Positions 16,102-23,688 of a DNA stretch of 64,000 nt are shown piece by piece; the first letter of the stretch is position 1, and every line of letters starts with the position of its first letter. The DNA is taken from the NCBI GenBank assembly GCA_020634615.1, contig JACKBI010000010.1, positions 62,001 through 126,000 of the forward strand. The letters run 5' to 3'. The translations under genes and the position numbers were made by a program. This DNA comes from Anaerolineales bacterium. GTDB lineage: Bacteria > Chloroflexota > Anaerolineae > JAAEKA01. A model generated the notes under the pieces. The model saw nothing but the letters and a program-made list of their open reading frames with translations. It searched no databases and was not told where the DNA came from.

Positions 16102-17214
16102 TTGAGCAACTCGACATCGGGTCAACCTTCTCGCCGCGCGGCTGCGCCATTGGTAGTGCTGGCCGTCGTGGCGTTGCTGGCTGCGATGTGGGCCGGTCTG
16201 GTGCGCATGGGCTGGCAGTTGCCGCTGTTGCGCCCGACCCTGCCCATGGCTCACGGGCCGCTGATGGTCTGCGGGTTCCTGGGCACGCTGGTCGGGCTGG
16301 AACGGGCGGTCGGGCTGAGCGGGCTGGACAGTCGCCAGCGCTGGACCTACATCGGCCCGGCAGCGACTGGCATCGGCTCGCTTCTGCTGGTTTTGGGCAT
16401 TGCCTGGCCAGTTGGCACACTGCTCATCGTACTGGGCAGCGTTGTGCTGGTGCTGGCGATGGTGGTCATCCTGCGCATCCACGTCGCTCTCTACAGCGTA
16501 GTCATGCTGCTGGGCGCACTGTCATGGCTGGGCGGCAACCTGCTGTGGATGTTTGGACGCAGCATTCCTGAGGTCAGCATCTGGTGGGCGGGTTTCCTGG
16601 TGCTGACCATCGTCGGTGAGCGCCTCGAACTAAGCCGCCTGCTGCGGCTGTCGCGCGGTAAACAGGTCGCGTTTGGTGTTGCCGTCGCAGTACTGGTGGC
16701 CGGCGTCCTGCTGTCGTCGGTGGCATTTCAGGCCGGCGCGCGACTGACCGGCGCGGGGATGTTGCTGTTAGCAGTCTGGTTGCTGCTTTTCGACATCGCC
16801 CGGCGCACGGTGCGCAAGACCGGCCTGACGCGTTACATCGCCGTCGCGCTGCTGGCCGGCTACGTCTGGCTGGGGTTCTCAGGGCTGCAGCGCCTCCATC
16901 ACGGCGGGCTGACCGCGGGCCCGCATTACGACGCGCTGATGCACACACTGTTTGTCGGCTTCGTGTTTTCGATGATCTTCGCGCACGCGCCGATCATTGT
17001 GCCGGCGCTGACCGGCTGGCCGCTGGCCTACAGCCCGGCCTTCTACGTGTCGCTGGCCTTGCTACAGCTTTCGCTGCTGCTGCGGATTGCCGGTGACGCC
17101 ACGCTGCAAACGGCTGTCCGGCGCTGGGGCGGGCTGCTGAACGAGGTAGCGATCTTGCTCTTTCTCGTGCTGCTGGCGCTGGCCGTGCGCCGCGGCCGCA
17201 GACAGGTGGTCTAG
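16102..17214 (+). CDS. NnrS-like multi-spanning membrane protein
   Basis: The product is 370 residues with about 12 hydrophobic helices. The motif LPMAHGPLMVCGFLGTLVGLERAVGL (given here by its core MAHGPLMVCGFLG, about residues 48-60) and a later HTLFVGFVFSMIFAHAPII core (about 303-321) resemble NnrS-family heme/copper membrane proteins of nitrogen-oxide metabolism, with several intramembrane His residues. The start is TTG 16102, 10 bases after a GAGG site, because no upstream codon gives a sensible N-terminus. It lies 3 bp before the next gene (ATG 17218), so the 16102-18796 genes form one operon. Role in NO or copper handling is inferred. Confidence 0.7.
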   Translation: MSNSTSGQPSRRAAAPLVVLAVVALLAAMWAGLVRMGWQLPLLRPTLPMAHGPLMVCGFLGTLVGLERAVGLSGLDSRQRWTYIGPAATGIGSLLLVLGIAWPVGTLLIVLGSVVLVLAMVVILRIHVALYSVVMLLGALSWLGGNLLWMFGRSIPEVSIWWAGFLVLTIVGERLELSRLLRLSRGKQVAFGVAVAVLVAGVLLSSVAFQAGARLTGAGMLLLAVWLLLFDIARRTVRKTGLTRYIAVALLAGYVWLGFSGLQRLHHGGLTAGPHYDALMHTLFVGFVFSMIFAHAPIIVPALTGWPLAYSPAFYVSLALLQLSLLLRIAGDATLQTAVRRWGGLLNEVAILLFLVLLALAVRRGRRQVV

Positions 17215-17217
17215 CCG

Positions 17218-17637
17218 ATGCCTGCGATCACCCGCTGGTACGTCAGAACCTCGATGGTTTACCTGATCGCCGCGCTTTCGCTGGCCGTGCTGCTGGCCCT
17301 GGCGCAGGTCGTGGAACTGCCGAAGCTGCTGCAAGCGGCCGGGCCGGTCTACTTTCACCTCTTTCTGGTGGGTTGGGTCACGCAGTTGATCATGGGGATC
17401 GTCTTCTGGATGTTTCCCAAGTATTCGAAGGAGCGGCCGCGCGGGCGGGAAGGGCTGGCAGTCGCCACTTACATATTGCTGAATGCTGGCTTGCTGCTGC
17501 GCATGTTGGGCGAACCAGGCGCGGCAGTCAGCGTGTCGCCCCTGTGGTCGTGGGTGTTGGTGCTGTCGGCTACCTTGCAGTGGCTGGCCGGCATGCTCTT
17601 CGTCGCCAACACCTGGGGCCGGGTCAAGGAGCGTTGA
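17218..17637 (+). CDS. 4-helix membrane protein A (oxidase subunit I-like fragment family)
   Basis: The product is 139 residues with four predicted helices. The second helix contains VYFHLFLVGWVTQLIMGIVF followed by WMFPKYSKERPRG, a pattern recalling the start of heme-copper oxidase or NO reductase catalytic subunits, including one intramembrane His. Alone it is too short to be an oxidase. It is followed after 1 bp by a paralog with the same layout, so the two products may form a heterodimer. Heme binding by paired His residues is a hypothesis. Confidence 0.6.
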   Translation: MPAITRWYVRTSMVYLIAALSLAVLLALAQVVELPKLLQAAGPVYFHLFLVGWVTQLIMGIVFWMFPKYSKERPRGREGLAVATYILLNAGLLLRMLGEPGAAVSVSPLWSWVLVLSATLQWLAGMLFVANTWGRVKER

Positions 17638-17638
17638 C

Positions 17639-18040
17639 GTGCCGCGGCTGTCTACCTGGTTCATCAAGGCGTCGCTGATCTATCTGGCGACCGGTTTCAC
17701 GCTGGGCGCGCTGATGTTGGCCAACAAGGGATTGCGGCTCGACCCGGCCTTCTGGCGGCTGCTACCGGTCCACATCGAACTGCTGCTTACGGGCTGGATC
17801 GTGCAGCTTGCCATGGGCGTGGCGTTCTGGATACTGCCGCGTTTTCAGTCGTCGCGTGGCGACGTGCGGCCCGCCTGGGCCGCGTTCGCGCTGCTGAACG
17901 GCGGGCTGCTGCTGGTGGCCGCTGGAACGTTGTTGGGCGCCCCTGGGTGGATTGCGCTGGCCGGCCGGCTGGCCGAGGTAGCTGCCGTGGCCGCGTTCGC
18001 CCTTAACGCCTGGCCGCGCGTCAAACCGATAGGAGTGTAA
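17639..18040 (+). CDS. 4-helix membrane protein B, paralog of the preceding gene
   Basis: The product is 133 residues with four helices. The motif VHIELLLTGWIVQLAMGVAF followed by WILPRFQSSRGDVRP aligns with the same region of the preceding gene. I chose GTG 17639, which follows an AAGGAG site inside the upstream gene and begins 1 bp after its stop; a longer ORF from 17483 would overlap that gene for 150 bases. It ends 3 bp before the DUF166 gene. Function unknown. Confidence 0.65.
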   Translation: MPRLSTWFIKASLIYLATGFTLGALMLANKGLRLDPAFWRLLPVHIELLLTGWIVQLAMGVAFWILPRFQSSRGDVRPAWAAFALLNGGLLLVAAGTLLGAPGWIALAGRLAEVAAVAAFALNAWPRVKPIGV

Positions 18041-18043
18041 GCG

Positions 18044-18796
18044 ATGCGAATTCTGGCTGTCATCACCGGGGACTATGGTCGCCGGCACGCGGGCAACGTC
18101 CGCCAGCACGCGCCGGCCGGCTGGTCGCTGGCCGAGTGGCTGGCGCCGACCACCCTGCCGTTGTTCATCGACTACCCGGAGGATTACGTGCCGGCCGATC
18201 TGCCGCCGGCCGATCTGGTGCTGGCCTTTCAGGAGCACAAGGGCGTGGCCGAGCTGATCCCCGACGTTTGCTCGGTCACCGGCGCGCAGGCGGTGATTGC
18301 ACCGGTAGACAGCGAGGCATGGCTGCCGCGTGGCCTGGCGCGGCAACTGCGCGGCTGGCTGGCCGATGACGGCGTAGCCTGCGTAACACCCAAGCCGCTC
18401 TGCTCGCTGACCGAGCGCGACTATCTCGTCACCCGTCGCCAGCGGGAGCCTTACGACAATCCGTTGATCGCCGAGTTCGCGCGTTATTTCGGCCAGCCTG
18501 ACCTGCGCATCGCGGTCGATCCCGACAGCCGCGCCATCGGCGACGTCGAGGTGCTGCGCGACGCGGTTTGCGGCTGCGCGCGCCACGTGGCTGCCGGGCT
18601 GGCAGGCGTCACAGCCGACGACGCCGAGTTCGAGGCGGGCATGCTGCACCACCATTACCCCTGCCTGGCATCAATGGGCATCGATCCCGACTTCTCCGAC
18701 ACGCTGATGCATGTTTCCGGCAACCTGCTGCGCGACAACGTGGCTGAACAGGTGAAGCCCTTCAAGCAGGTGACGCGCATCCGTCCGTCGAGCTAG
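18044..18796 (+). CDS. DUF166 family protein
   Basis: The product is 250 residues, cytoplasmic. It opens with MRILAVITGDYGRRHAGNVR and has ADLVLAFQEHKGVAELIPDV, then conserved cysteines in TPKPLCSLTE, VCGCARHVAAGLAG and HHHYPCLASMG, as in the DUF166 family best known from methanogenic archaea. The paired cysteines and the HHH could hold a metal or Fe-S site. Function unknown. It ends the operon and is followed by the low-complexity GTACTCG run and the 117-bp tandem repeats. Confidence 0.75.
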   Translation: MRILAVITGDYGRRHAGNVRQHAPAGWSLAEWLAPTTLPLFIDYPEDYVPADLPPADLVLAFQEHKGVAELIPDVCSVTGAQAVIAPVDSEAWLPRGLARQLRGWLADDGVACVTPKPLCSLTERDYLVTRRQREPYDNPLIAEFARYFGQPDLRIAVDPDSRAIGDVEVLRDAVCGCARHVAAGLAGVTADDAEFEAGMLHHHYPCLASMGIDPDFSDTLMHVSGNLLRDNVAEQVKPFKQVTRIRPSS

Positions 18797-18797
18797 A

Positions 18798-18836
18798 CTT
18801 CGTACTCGTACTCCTCCTCGTACTCGTACTCGATCC
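18798..18836. repeat. GTACTCG low-complexity run
   Basis: Degenerate iterations of TCGTACTCGTACTC occur just after the DUF166 stop codon. A related run, including its inverted form, lies at 35812-35877. Confidence 0.6.
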
Positions 18837-18863
18837 CCCTCTTTCGACGAGGTCCGGCGGGGT

Positions 18864-19195
18864 GCGGGAATCCCCACACTGAACTGTGGGGCTGGCGTAA
18901 GGCTCAGTTACCGCCGCATCTTTCAAGATGTGGGGTCGCCAAGAGCGCAAATCTCCATGTCTGGCGAGACTTGTCGGTTCGTGGGAATCCCCACACTGAA
19001 CTGTGGGGCTGGCGCGAGGCTTTGTTCCAGCCGCATCTTTCAAGATGTGGGGTCGCCAATAACGCAAATCTCCATGTCTGGCGAGGCCCGGTGGGTCGTG
19101 GGAATCCCCACACTGAACTGTGGGGCTGGTGTGAGGCTCTGTTACCGTCGCATCTTTCAAGATGTGGGGTCGCCAATCGTGCGAGTTTCCGCAAC
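18864..19195. repeat. three tandem copies of a 117-bp unit
   Basis: Copies start at 18864, 18981 and 19098, exactly 117 bp apart; the third fades after about 19190. Each unit has two hairpins: CCCCACA ctgaac TGTGGGG, and CATCTT tc AAGATG followed by TGGGGTCGCC. Differences between copies are scattered. Because 117 is a multiple of three, open frames run through all copies on both strands; I regard those as by-products. Not a CRISPR, since the whole unit is conserved. Confidence 0.85.
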
Positions 19196-19215
19196 GAGGA
19201 GGAACATCGATAGGT

Positions 19216-19243
19216 TTGCCAGAATCGCGCCGTTGATTAGAAT
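19216..19243 (+). promoter_or_regulatory. promoter of ctaA
   Basis: TTGCCA (19216-19221), 16 bp, TAGAAT (19238-19243). Predicted transcription starts near 19250, about 48 bases before ATG 19298. Confidence 0.6.
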
Positions 19244-19246
19244 CAA
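19233..19246. promoter_or_regulatory. FNR-type operator overlapping the ctaA -10
   Basis: TTGAT-TAGA-ATCAA is an exact match to the FNR/DNR consensus TTGAT-N4-ATCAA, extended to GTTGATT/AATCAAC. It covers the -10 box, a repressing position. A Crp/Fnr-family regulator is encoded at 4890-5603. Confidence 0.7.
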
Positions 19247-19297
19247 CAACGTGTGCTATCGTTCACGACCGGCGTGAAACTTCTGGAGAGTCTGGAC

Positions 19298-20392
19298 ATG
19301 CAAGCTTCGACACGATCCGAGCGAGCCGTCACCACCTGGTTGCTGGTGGTCTGCGGCCTGATTATCTTCCTGATTGCCTTTGGCGGCTTTGTCCGCCTGA
19401 CCCGCTCCGGCCTTTCCATCGTCGAATGGAACCCGATCAGCGGCGTCGTCCCGCCCATTGGCCATGCGGCCTGGGAAGCGGAGTTCGCCAAGTACCAGTT
19501 GACCCCGGAATACCTCAAGGTCAACACCAGCATGACCCTGCCGGAGTATCAGGAGATCTTCCTGATCGAGTACATTCACCGGCTGATCGCTCGTTTTGCC
19601 GGGTTGCTGGTGGCGATTCCCCTGATCTACTTCCTGATTAAGGGGTGGATACCCAAGAGGCAGCGTTGGCTCTACATCCTGGTGGGTATTCTGTTCGCGT
19701 TTCAGGGCGTGCTGGGCTGGTACATGGTCAGCAGTGGCCTGGTGGACACGCCGGCGGTCAGCCACTTTCGCCTGACCGCGCACCTGCTGCTGGCGTTGAC
19801 GCTGCTGGCCATCACTTTCCGGCTTGCGCTGGATCGCATCTACGGGCGACCAGAGAAGCAGCCTGGCGGCCGTCCCGCCGCCTACTGGCTGTCGCTGGTG
19901 GTCATTGGCGTCGTGGTGGTGCAGATCTCCTATGGCGGGCTGGTGGCAGGTCTGAAGGCGGGCTATGTCTCCAACACCTGGCCGCTGATGTTTGGTTACC
20001 TCGTGCCGCCGGGCATGTTGACGGCTGCCGGCGGCTGGCTGAGCAGCCTGCTGACCGCGCCGACCACGGTGCATTTCATCCATCGCTGGCTGGCATTCGG
20101 TGTGTTGCTGGCCGCGCTGGCCGTCTACTTCGCGGCTCGTCGTCACGATTATGCGCGGCAGGTGAAGCGTTCCAGCCTGCTGCTGGCCGCGCTGGTCGTC
20201 GTGCAGATCAGCCTCGGCATCAGTGTCGTCCTGCTGGGCGTGCCGATCGCCATCGCGCTGGCGCACCAGTTCACCGCGCTGCTGGTGTTCATGACTGCGT
20301 TGTATCTGAATCATCGACTGGCGGCGGAACCGGTCAATGTGGAGCAGCCGGCAGCGTCAGGTCAACCACTGACCGCCAAGCAAGCCGGGTAG
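19298..20392 (+). CDS. ctaA: heme A synthase (COX15/CtaA)
   Basis: The enzyme oxidises heme O to heme A for aa3-type oxidases, in the membrane. The product is 364 residues with eight helices. Diagnostic parts are FGGFVRLTRSGLSIVEWNPI (about 28-47), YQEIFLIEYIHRLIARFAGL (about 86-105, with the heme-ligand His), FRLTAHLLLAL and FIHRWLAFGV, giving the expected four conserved histidines. The sequence resembles the mitochondrial/proteobacterial COX15 type more than Bacillus CtaA. ATG 19298 has GGAGAG 10 bases upstream. A perfect FNR-type box on its -10 suggests repression when oxygen is low. Confidence 0.92.
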   Translation: MQASTRSERAVTTWLLVVCGLIIFLIAFGGFVRLTRSGLSIVEWNPISGVVPPIGHAAWEAEFAKYQLTPEYLKVNTSMTLPEYQEIFLIEYIHRLIARFAGLLVAIPLIYFLIKGWIPKRQRWLYILVGILFAFQGVLGWYMVSSGLVDTPAVSHFRLTAHLLLALTLLAITFRLALDRIYGRPEKQPGGRPAAYWLSLVVIGVVVVQISYGGLVAGLKAGYVSNTWPLMFGYLVPPGMLTAAGGWLSSLLTAPTTVHFIHRWLAFGVLLAALAVYFAARRHDYARQVKRSSLLLAALVVVQISLGISVVLLGVPIAIALAHQFTALLVFMTALYLNHRLAAEPVNVEQPAASGQPLTAKQAG

Positions 20393-20415
20393 TTCACTGA
20401 GCCCAGAAAACAAGA

Positions 20416-20457
20416 CAACGGGCCGGTTCCGCAAGTTGGAACCGGCCCGTTGCTTTT
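20416..20457 (+). terminator. intrinsic terminator after ctaA
   Basis: Perfect 15-bp arms CAACGGGCCGGTTCC (20416-20430) and complement (20438-20452), loop of 7, then CTTTT. Confidence 0.88.
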
Positions 20458-20508
20458 GCCAGTGAAGGCCGGACGCTTTACCCGGCAACTTTAACGCTCT
20501 GGCAGGTC

Positions 20509-20928
20509 TCAGACCGAGCCAGTTTCCGCCTGCACTGGCTCTTTGCGCATAGCCACCAGCCAGAATACCAGCCGCCAGCCTAGCAGCATCAGCCCGCCGA
20601 CCAGCAGTGTGACGATCAGGAAGGGAATGGGGATGCCGCCGCGATGTTGCAGTATGGCGCGTAGCAGCAGGCCCAGTGGCGCTGCGATCAGCCAGGCCAG
20701 TGCGGAACGGCCGAGAAACTGAGGGAGACGCATCGTCTTGCGAGGGAAGGCCCGCAGCAGAAAGGCGACGATAAACCAGGGAATGGCCAGCGCCACCAGG
20801 TTTGGCAGCGCGCCGAGAATCGGGTTGCTCTGGTTGAGTGTATTGTGGTCGGCCTGGCCGATGACGACGAAGATCAGCAGGGCGATCAGGTCGCCGGCGG
20901 CCAGGATCAGGGTGCGTGAACGGGACAT
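20509..20928 (-). CDS. DUF3054 family membrane protein
   Basis: The product is 139 residues with four helices. It begins RTLILAAGDLIALLIFVVIG and has RSALAWLIAAPLGLLLRAIL, both characteristic of DUF3054 proteins of Actinobacteria, Chloroflexi and haloarchaea. Function unknown. It starts 22 bp after the serine protease gene ends, behind a GAGGT site, so the two are probably one operon. Confidence 0.8.
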   Translation of the reverse strand: MSRSRTLILAAGDLIALLIFVVIGQADHNTLNQSNPILGALPNLVALAIPWFIVAFLLRAFPRKTMRLPQFLGRSALAWLIAAPLGLLLRAILQHRGGIPIPFLIVTLLVGGLMLLGWRLVFWLVAMRKEPVQAETGSV

Positions 20929-20950
20929 TGATACCTCGTGGATGGGGTGC

Positions 20951-22078
20951 TTAATCGAGTTGGCCGGGGCGAACCGAGAGCAGGTAGGCGCCGGGGTTGC
21001 CGCTGAGATTCTGCACGACGATGACGTGGGTTCCGCTGGTCTCTGCTTCGAAAGTCAGCAGCGCATCGGTGCCGAATACGCCGCGGCCGCTGTCGTCGTC
21101 GGAAACCAGATCCGCTTCAGTCGCTGACTCGTCGCCCATCAGCACCATGGGATCGATGTGGATGGAATCGACTGCCACGTCCACCACGTCGCCGCGTGCC
21201 AGTTCGATCAGGAAGACGTCGTTGTCGCCGTAGTAGTCTATGGCTCCGGTGATGGTCTGGCCGACTGCCAGCGTCTGCATGTCGTCCGTGTCATCCAGGA
21301 TCGTGCCGCGCTGACCCAGTCCGTCAGAATCTTCGCCGGCGATTATCTGCCTGACGCGCGGCAAGGCGTCGGCTGAACTCAACGCCAGCCCAAACGCACC
21401 TGGCGTGCCAAACCAGAAAGTCGGCACGCCGATGACCTCGCCGTTCCCTGACACCAGCACACCGCCACTTTGCCCGCCGACCGTGGACGCGTCGGTCTGG
21501 TAATAGGTCAGATCGGCGGCCGGCCAGCGACGAATGTTGGACAGCAGGCCGGTGGCCAGAGTCGGCTGGGGAAAGACCTCCGACTCGCCAGGGTAGCCGA
21601 TCAGGTATACCGGCGAGCCGACCGCCGTCACCACGTCCTGCGACAATACTAATGGCGGCGCATCGGTCTCGACCGGGCCGATCACTGCCAGATCGGCCAG
21701 CATGTCGACGTCCACCACCGGCGCGTCGATCAGCTCATTGCCATCAGGCAGCGCGATGCGCACCACCCGGAACGGTGAGACGACATGGTTGTTGGTTACG
21801 ATGTACTTCTCGCCGTTTACCTCGATCACGAAGCCGCTGCCTGTACCCCAGTCCGTTTCGATGTAGACGACCGACGGCGCGACCCGTTGATAGATGCTGG
21901 TCGGCGACTCGCCCTCCAGCGGCATGGGGACCGGCACTGGCAAGGACTGCACCGCTGCTGGTGCGGGTGTCTCAGCCGGCGTGCTGAACGGCCGCGGAAT
22001 GGTCAACAGGTTGCAACCGGTCAGCATCGCTGCACCGGCCAGCGCTGCTGCTGCGATGACGATTCGCTGGTGTGCCAT
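20951..22078 (-). CDS. trypsin-like serine protease lipoprotein with PPC domain
   Basis: The product is 375 residues. A signal ends in lipobox LTGC (about Cys17), followed by a Pro/Ala linker. The protease domain (about 50-250) has the triad in TNNHVV (His), MLADLAVIG (Asp) and GGQSGGVLV (Ser), and resembles DegP/HtrA-type proteases but has no PDZ domain. The C-terminal part (about 275-375) is a bacterial pre-peptidase (PPC) beta-domain: GAIDYYGDNDVFLIELARGD. It is probably an extracellular quality-control or processing protease. ATG 22078 follows AGGAG; a longer ORF to 22663 is antisense to the next gene. Confidence 0.85.
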   Translation of the reverse strand: MAHQRIVIAAAALAGAAMLTGCNLLTIPRPFSTPAETPAPAAVQSLPVPVPMPLEGESPTSIYQRVAPSVVYIETDWGTGSGFVIEVNGEKYIVTNNHVVSPFRVVRIALPDGNELIDAPVVDVDMLADLAVIGPVETDAPPLVLSQDVVTAVGSPVYLIGYPGESEVFPQPTLATGLLSNIRRWPAADLTYYQTDASTVGGQSGGVLVSGNGEVIGVPTFWFGTPGAFGLALSSADALPRVRQIIAGEDSDGLGQRGTILDDTDDMQTLAVGQTITGAIDYYGDNDVFLIELARGDVVDVAVDSIHIDPMVLMGDESATEADLVSDDDSGRGVFGTDALLTFEAETSGTHVIVVQNLSGNPGAYLLSVRPGQLD

Positions 22079-22099
22079 GTTTTCTCCTATTCGGCGATG

Positions 22100-22128
22100 T
22101 TGAAAATCTTTGATGCCCTGCGTATAAT
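22100..22128 (+). promoter_or_regulatory. promoter of a probable leaderless gene
   Basis: TTGAAA, 17 bp, TATAAT; the -10 ends 7 bp before ATG 22136, so transcription should start at or near the A of the start codon. Confidence 0.7.
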
Positions 22129-22135
22129 GCCACCC

Positions 22136-22723
22136 ATGAACGAACTCGAATTGATTCTGGTCGAGGTGCTGCGGCGGCCTGCTCCGGCTGTGCTGGTCAG
22201 TTTGCAGGAAGCGCTGCTGGTTACTGCGCCCGCCGGTGCGGGTCGTTCCGAAACTCTGGCCACCGCGGCAGCGTTTTACGACTATCTGCTGGACTTGCAG
22301 GGCAAGCTGACGGCCCGCCAGTTCAGCGAGGTCGCGTCGTGGCTGGATATCGCCGGGATGGGACTGGTGGCGTTTGAAAATGTCATCAGTGGACATGCGA
22401 CCGATCTCCGCAGCCTGCTGACCAGCCTGCTGGCCGAGAGCGCCATGGTTGCCGCCAGCCGTCAGCACATCAAAGCCTGGGAAGCCGAAGCGCGCTTGCC
22501 CCACAACCGGGCGGTCTGGTATCTGCGGGAAGCATACTGGCAGTTGTCGGAACGCACGCAGCCGGACCTGTCTGCTGCTGAACGGCTTGACCGCCTGCGG
22601 TCGCTGCTGGCGCCGGCCAACGCTACGACGGTTTCCAGCGAGCGGATCGTCTTGGTGGGCCAACTCTTCCAGTTGTTGCTGCTGATCCAGATTACTCCGT
22701 TCCTACCGGCTTCTCACGACTGA
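22136..22723 (+). CDS. conserved all-helical protein, unknown function
   Basis: The product is 195 residues, mostly alpha-helical, without signal peptide, cysteine or recognisable motif. Segments include ELILVEVLRRPAPAVLVSLQ, FYDYLLDLQGKLTARQFSE and HNRAVWYLREAYWQLSERTQ. Base composition matches neighbours. ATG 22136 was chosen because the promoter -10 lies 7 bases upstream, which would make the mRNA leaderless; there is no ribosome site. It is divergent from the serine protease gene and ends 10 bp after the converging ferredoxin gene's stop (ends overlap). Confidence 0.6.
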   Translation: MNELELILVEVLRRPAPAVLVSLQEALLVTAPAGAGRSETLATAAAFYDYLLDLQGKLTARQFSEVASWLDIAGMGLVAFENVISGHATDLRSLLTSLLAESAMVAASRQHIKAWEAEARLPHNRAVWYLREAYWQLSERTQPDLSAAERLDRLRSLLAPANATTVSSERIVLVGQLFQLLLLIQITPFLPASHD

Positions 22724-23157
22724 TCGGCGGCGCCGGCAGCTTGTATGGCGGCCTGGATGCGCGCCCGCTCGGCGGCCCGTACGCTGTCGAGGCGTTTCTC
22801 GATCTGCTTGTACTCAGTCACCTCAGGCGGGTAACCGCTGGTGTCCTTGTTGTTGCCGGGTGGAAGGGGAAACAGCAGCCGCTGTACAGGGCGGTCGTGG
22901 AGCAAGTGCTCCTCGAACAACTCATCGGCGTCATCGATCTGGACGCCACAATACCAGACGTCGTCCGGGTAGACCACCACGTTGGGGCCATGGCCGCACT
23001 GGTTCAGACAACCGGCGCGATTGATTCTCACCTCGTCGCGCAGGCCCGCTTCCGCGACACGCTGTTTGAGCCGCTTCAGCAGCCCTTCGGTGTCTCCATC
23101 GAAACCACAGTACGGTCCGTAGGTGCAGATGAATACATGTTTGCGAAATTGGCTCAA
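22714..23157 (-). CDS. thioredoxin-like [2Fe-2S] ferredoxin
   Basis: The product is 147 residues. The first 85 residues form a thioredoxin-like ferredoxin domain: HVFICTYGPYCGFDGDTEGL supplies two cysteines and INRAGCLNQCGHGPNVVVYP supplies two more, the usual pattern for this family. The remaining 60 residues are charged and may mediate protein contacts. It starts at TTG 23157 behind a good GAGGTG site; the promoter at 23187-23215 gives a leader of about 23 bases. Electron partner unknown. Confidence 0.8.
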   Translation of the reverse strand: MSQFRKHVFICTYGPYCGFDGDTEGLLKRLKQRVAEAGLRDEVRINRAGCLNQCGHGPNVVVYPDDVWYCGVQIDDADELFEEHLLHDRPVQRLLFPLPPGNNKDTSGYPPEVTEYKQIEKRLDSVRAAERARIQAAIQAAGAADQS

Positions 23158-23186
23158 GTTTACACCTCGAAAAGTTTATCACAAGC

Positions 23187-23215
23187 AGTATAGGCGGGAA
23201 GGATAGGTCTGTCAA
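23187..23215 (-). promoter_or_regulatory. promoter of the [2Fe-2S] ferredoxin gene
   Basis: On the minus strand: TTGACA (perfect -35), 17 bp, TATACT. Confidence 0.75.
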
Positions 23216-23325
23216 CCAGCGCAACGTGGCGGTCCGCATGTCCCAGAAGCCGCGCTGCCAGCCCAGTTGGCACAGTGCAGCGAGGCATCCCGCCAAAATG
23301 GGGCGCACCACTTGCGGTACAAGGA

Positions 23326-23355
23326 TTGGACATGCCGCGACAAGTATGTTAGAAT
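23326..23355 (+). promoter_or_regulatory. promoter upstream of the PHP-AlbA_2 gene
   Basis: TTGGAC, 18 bp, TAGAAT; expected transcription start near 23362. Confidence 0.55.
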
Positions 23356-23364
23356 GACTACGGT

Positions 23365-23383
23365 TTTTGATATCGTATCAAAA
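23365..23383. promoter_or_regulatory. operator-like palindrome at the transcription start
   Basis: TTTTGATA tcg TATCAAAA is a perfect 8-bp inverted repeat that begins about where transcription should start. Half-sites resemble the FNR half-site TTGAT but their spacing is 5 instead of 4. Confidence 0.55.
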
Positions 23384-23384
23384 C

Positions 23385-23681
23385 ATGGTGCAACGTCACA
23401 AAGAATTGATGCAGAGGGAGTTGGCAGACCAGACGTTTCGTCTGCAGGACAACTCATTGATTGTCAGAGCAAGCAGGAAGACATTGGCTGCGGGGCAACA
23501 GGCCGCTCAAGATTTCGTTTTGCCCTCAGTGCTTCCACTGGCTGGGTTCTCCTCTTTCAACCTCCCATTCAAGCAAAACCTATTGAATGACGTTGCTTCA
23601 AAGACCGTGATGGTCATGAGGCGCTGCCGCTTTGCGGTACCTGCCGGTGGCCGTCACGGATGTCGAGAGGAGTCAACGTAG
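23385..23681 (+). other. open frame of doubtful coding value in the PHP-AlbA_2 leader
   Basis: A 98-codon frame begins MVQRHKELMQRELADQTFRL and ends just before the next gene. It has no ribosome site, no recognisable domain and lower GC than neighbours. It may be a leader ORF, a remnant, or noise. Otherwise I see nothing in 23384-23688. Confidence 0.25.
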
Positions 23682-23688
23682 AGAGAAC

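Noticed and set aside
18864..19195. CRISPR array
   Set aside because: The direct repeats have a 117-bp period, but the intervening sequence is conserved between copies as well, and no cas genes are near.
18904..19277. Protein-coding genes inside the 117-bp repeats (open frames on both strands)
   Set aside because: The period is a multiple of three, so any open unit stays open. No ribosome sites were seen, and the conserved features are hairpins.
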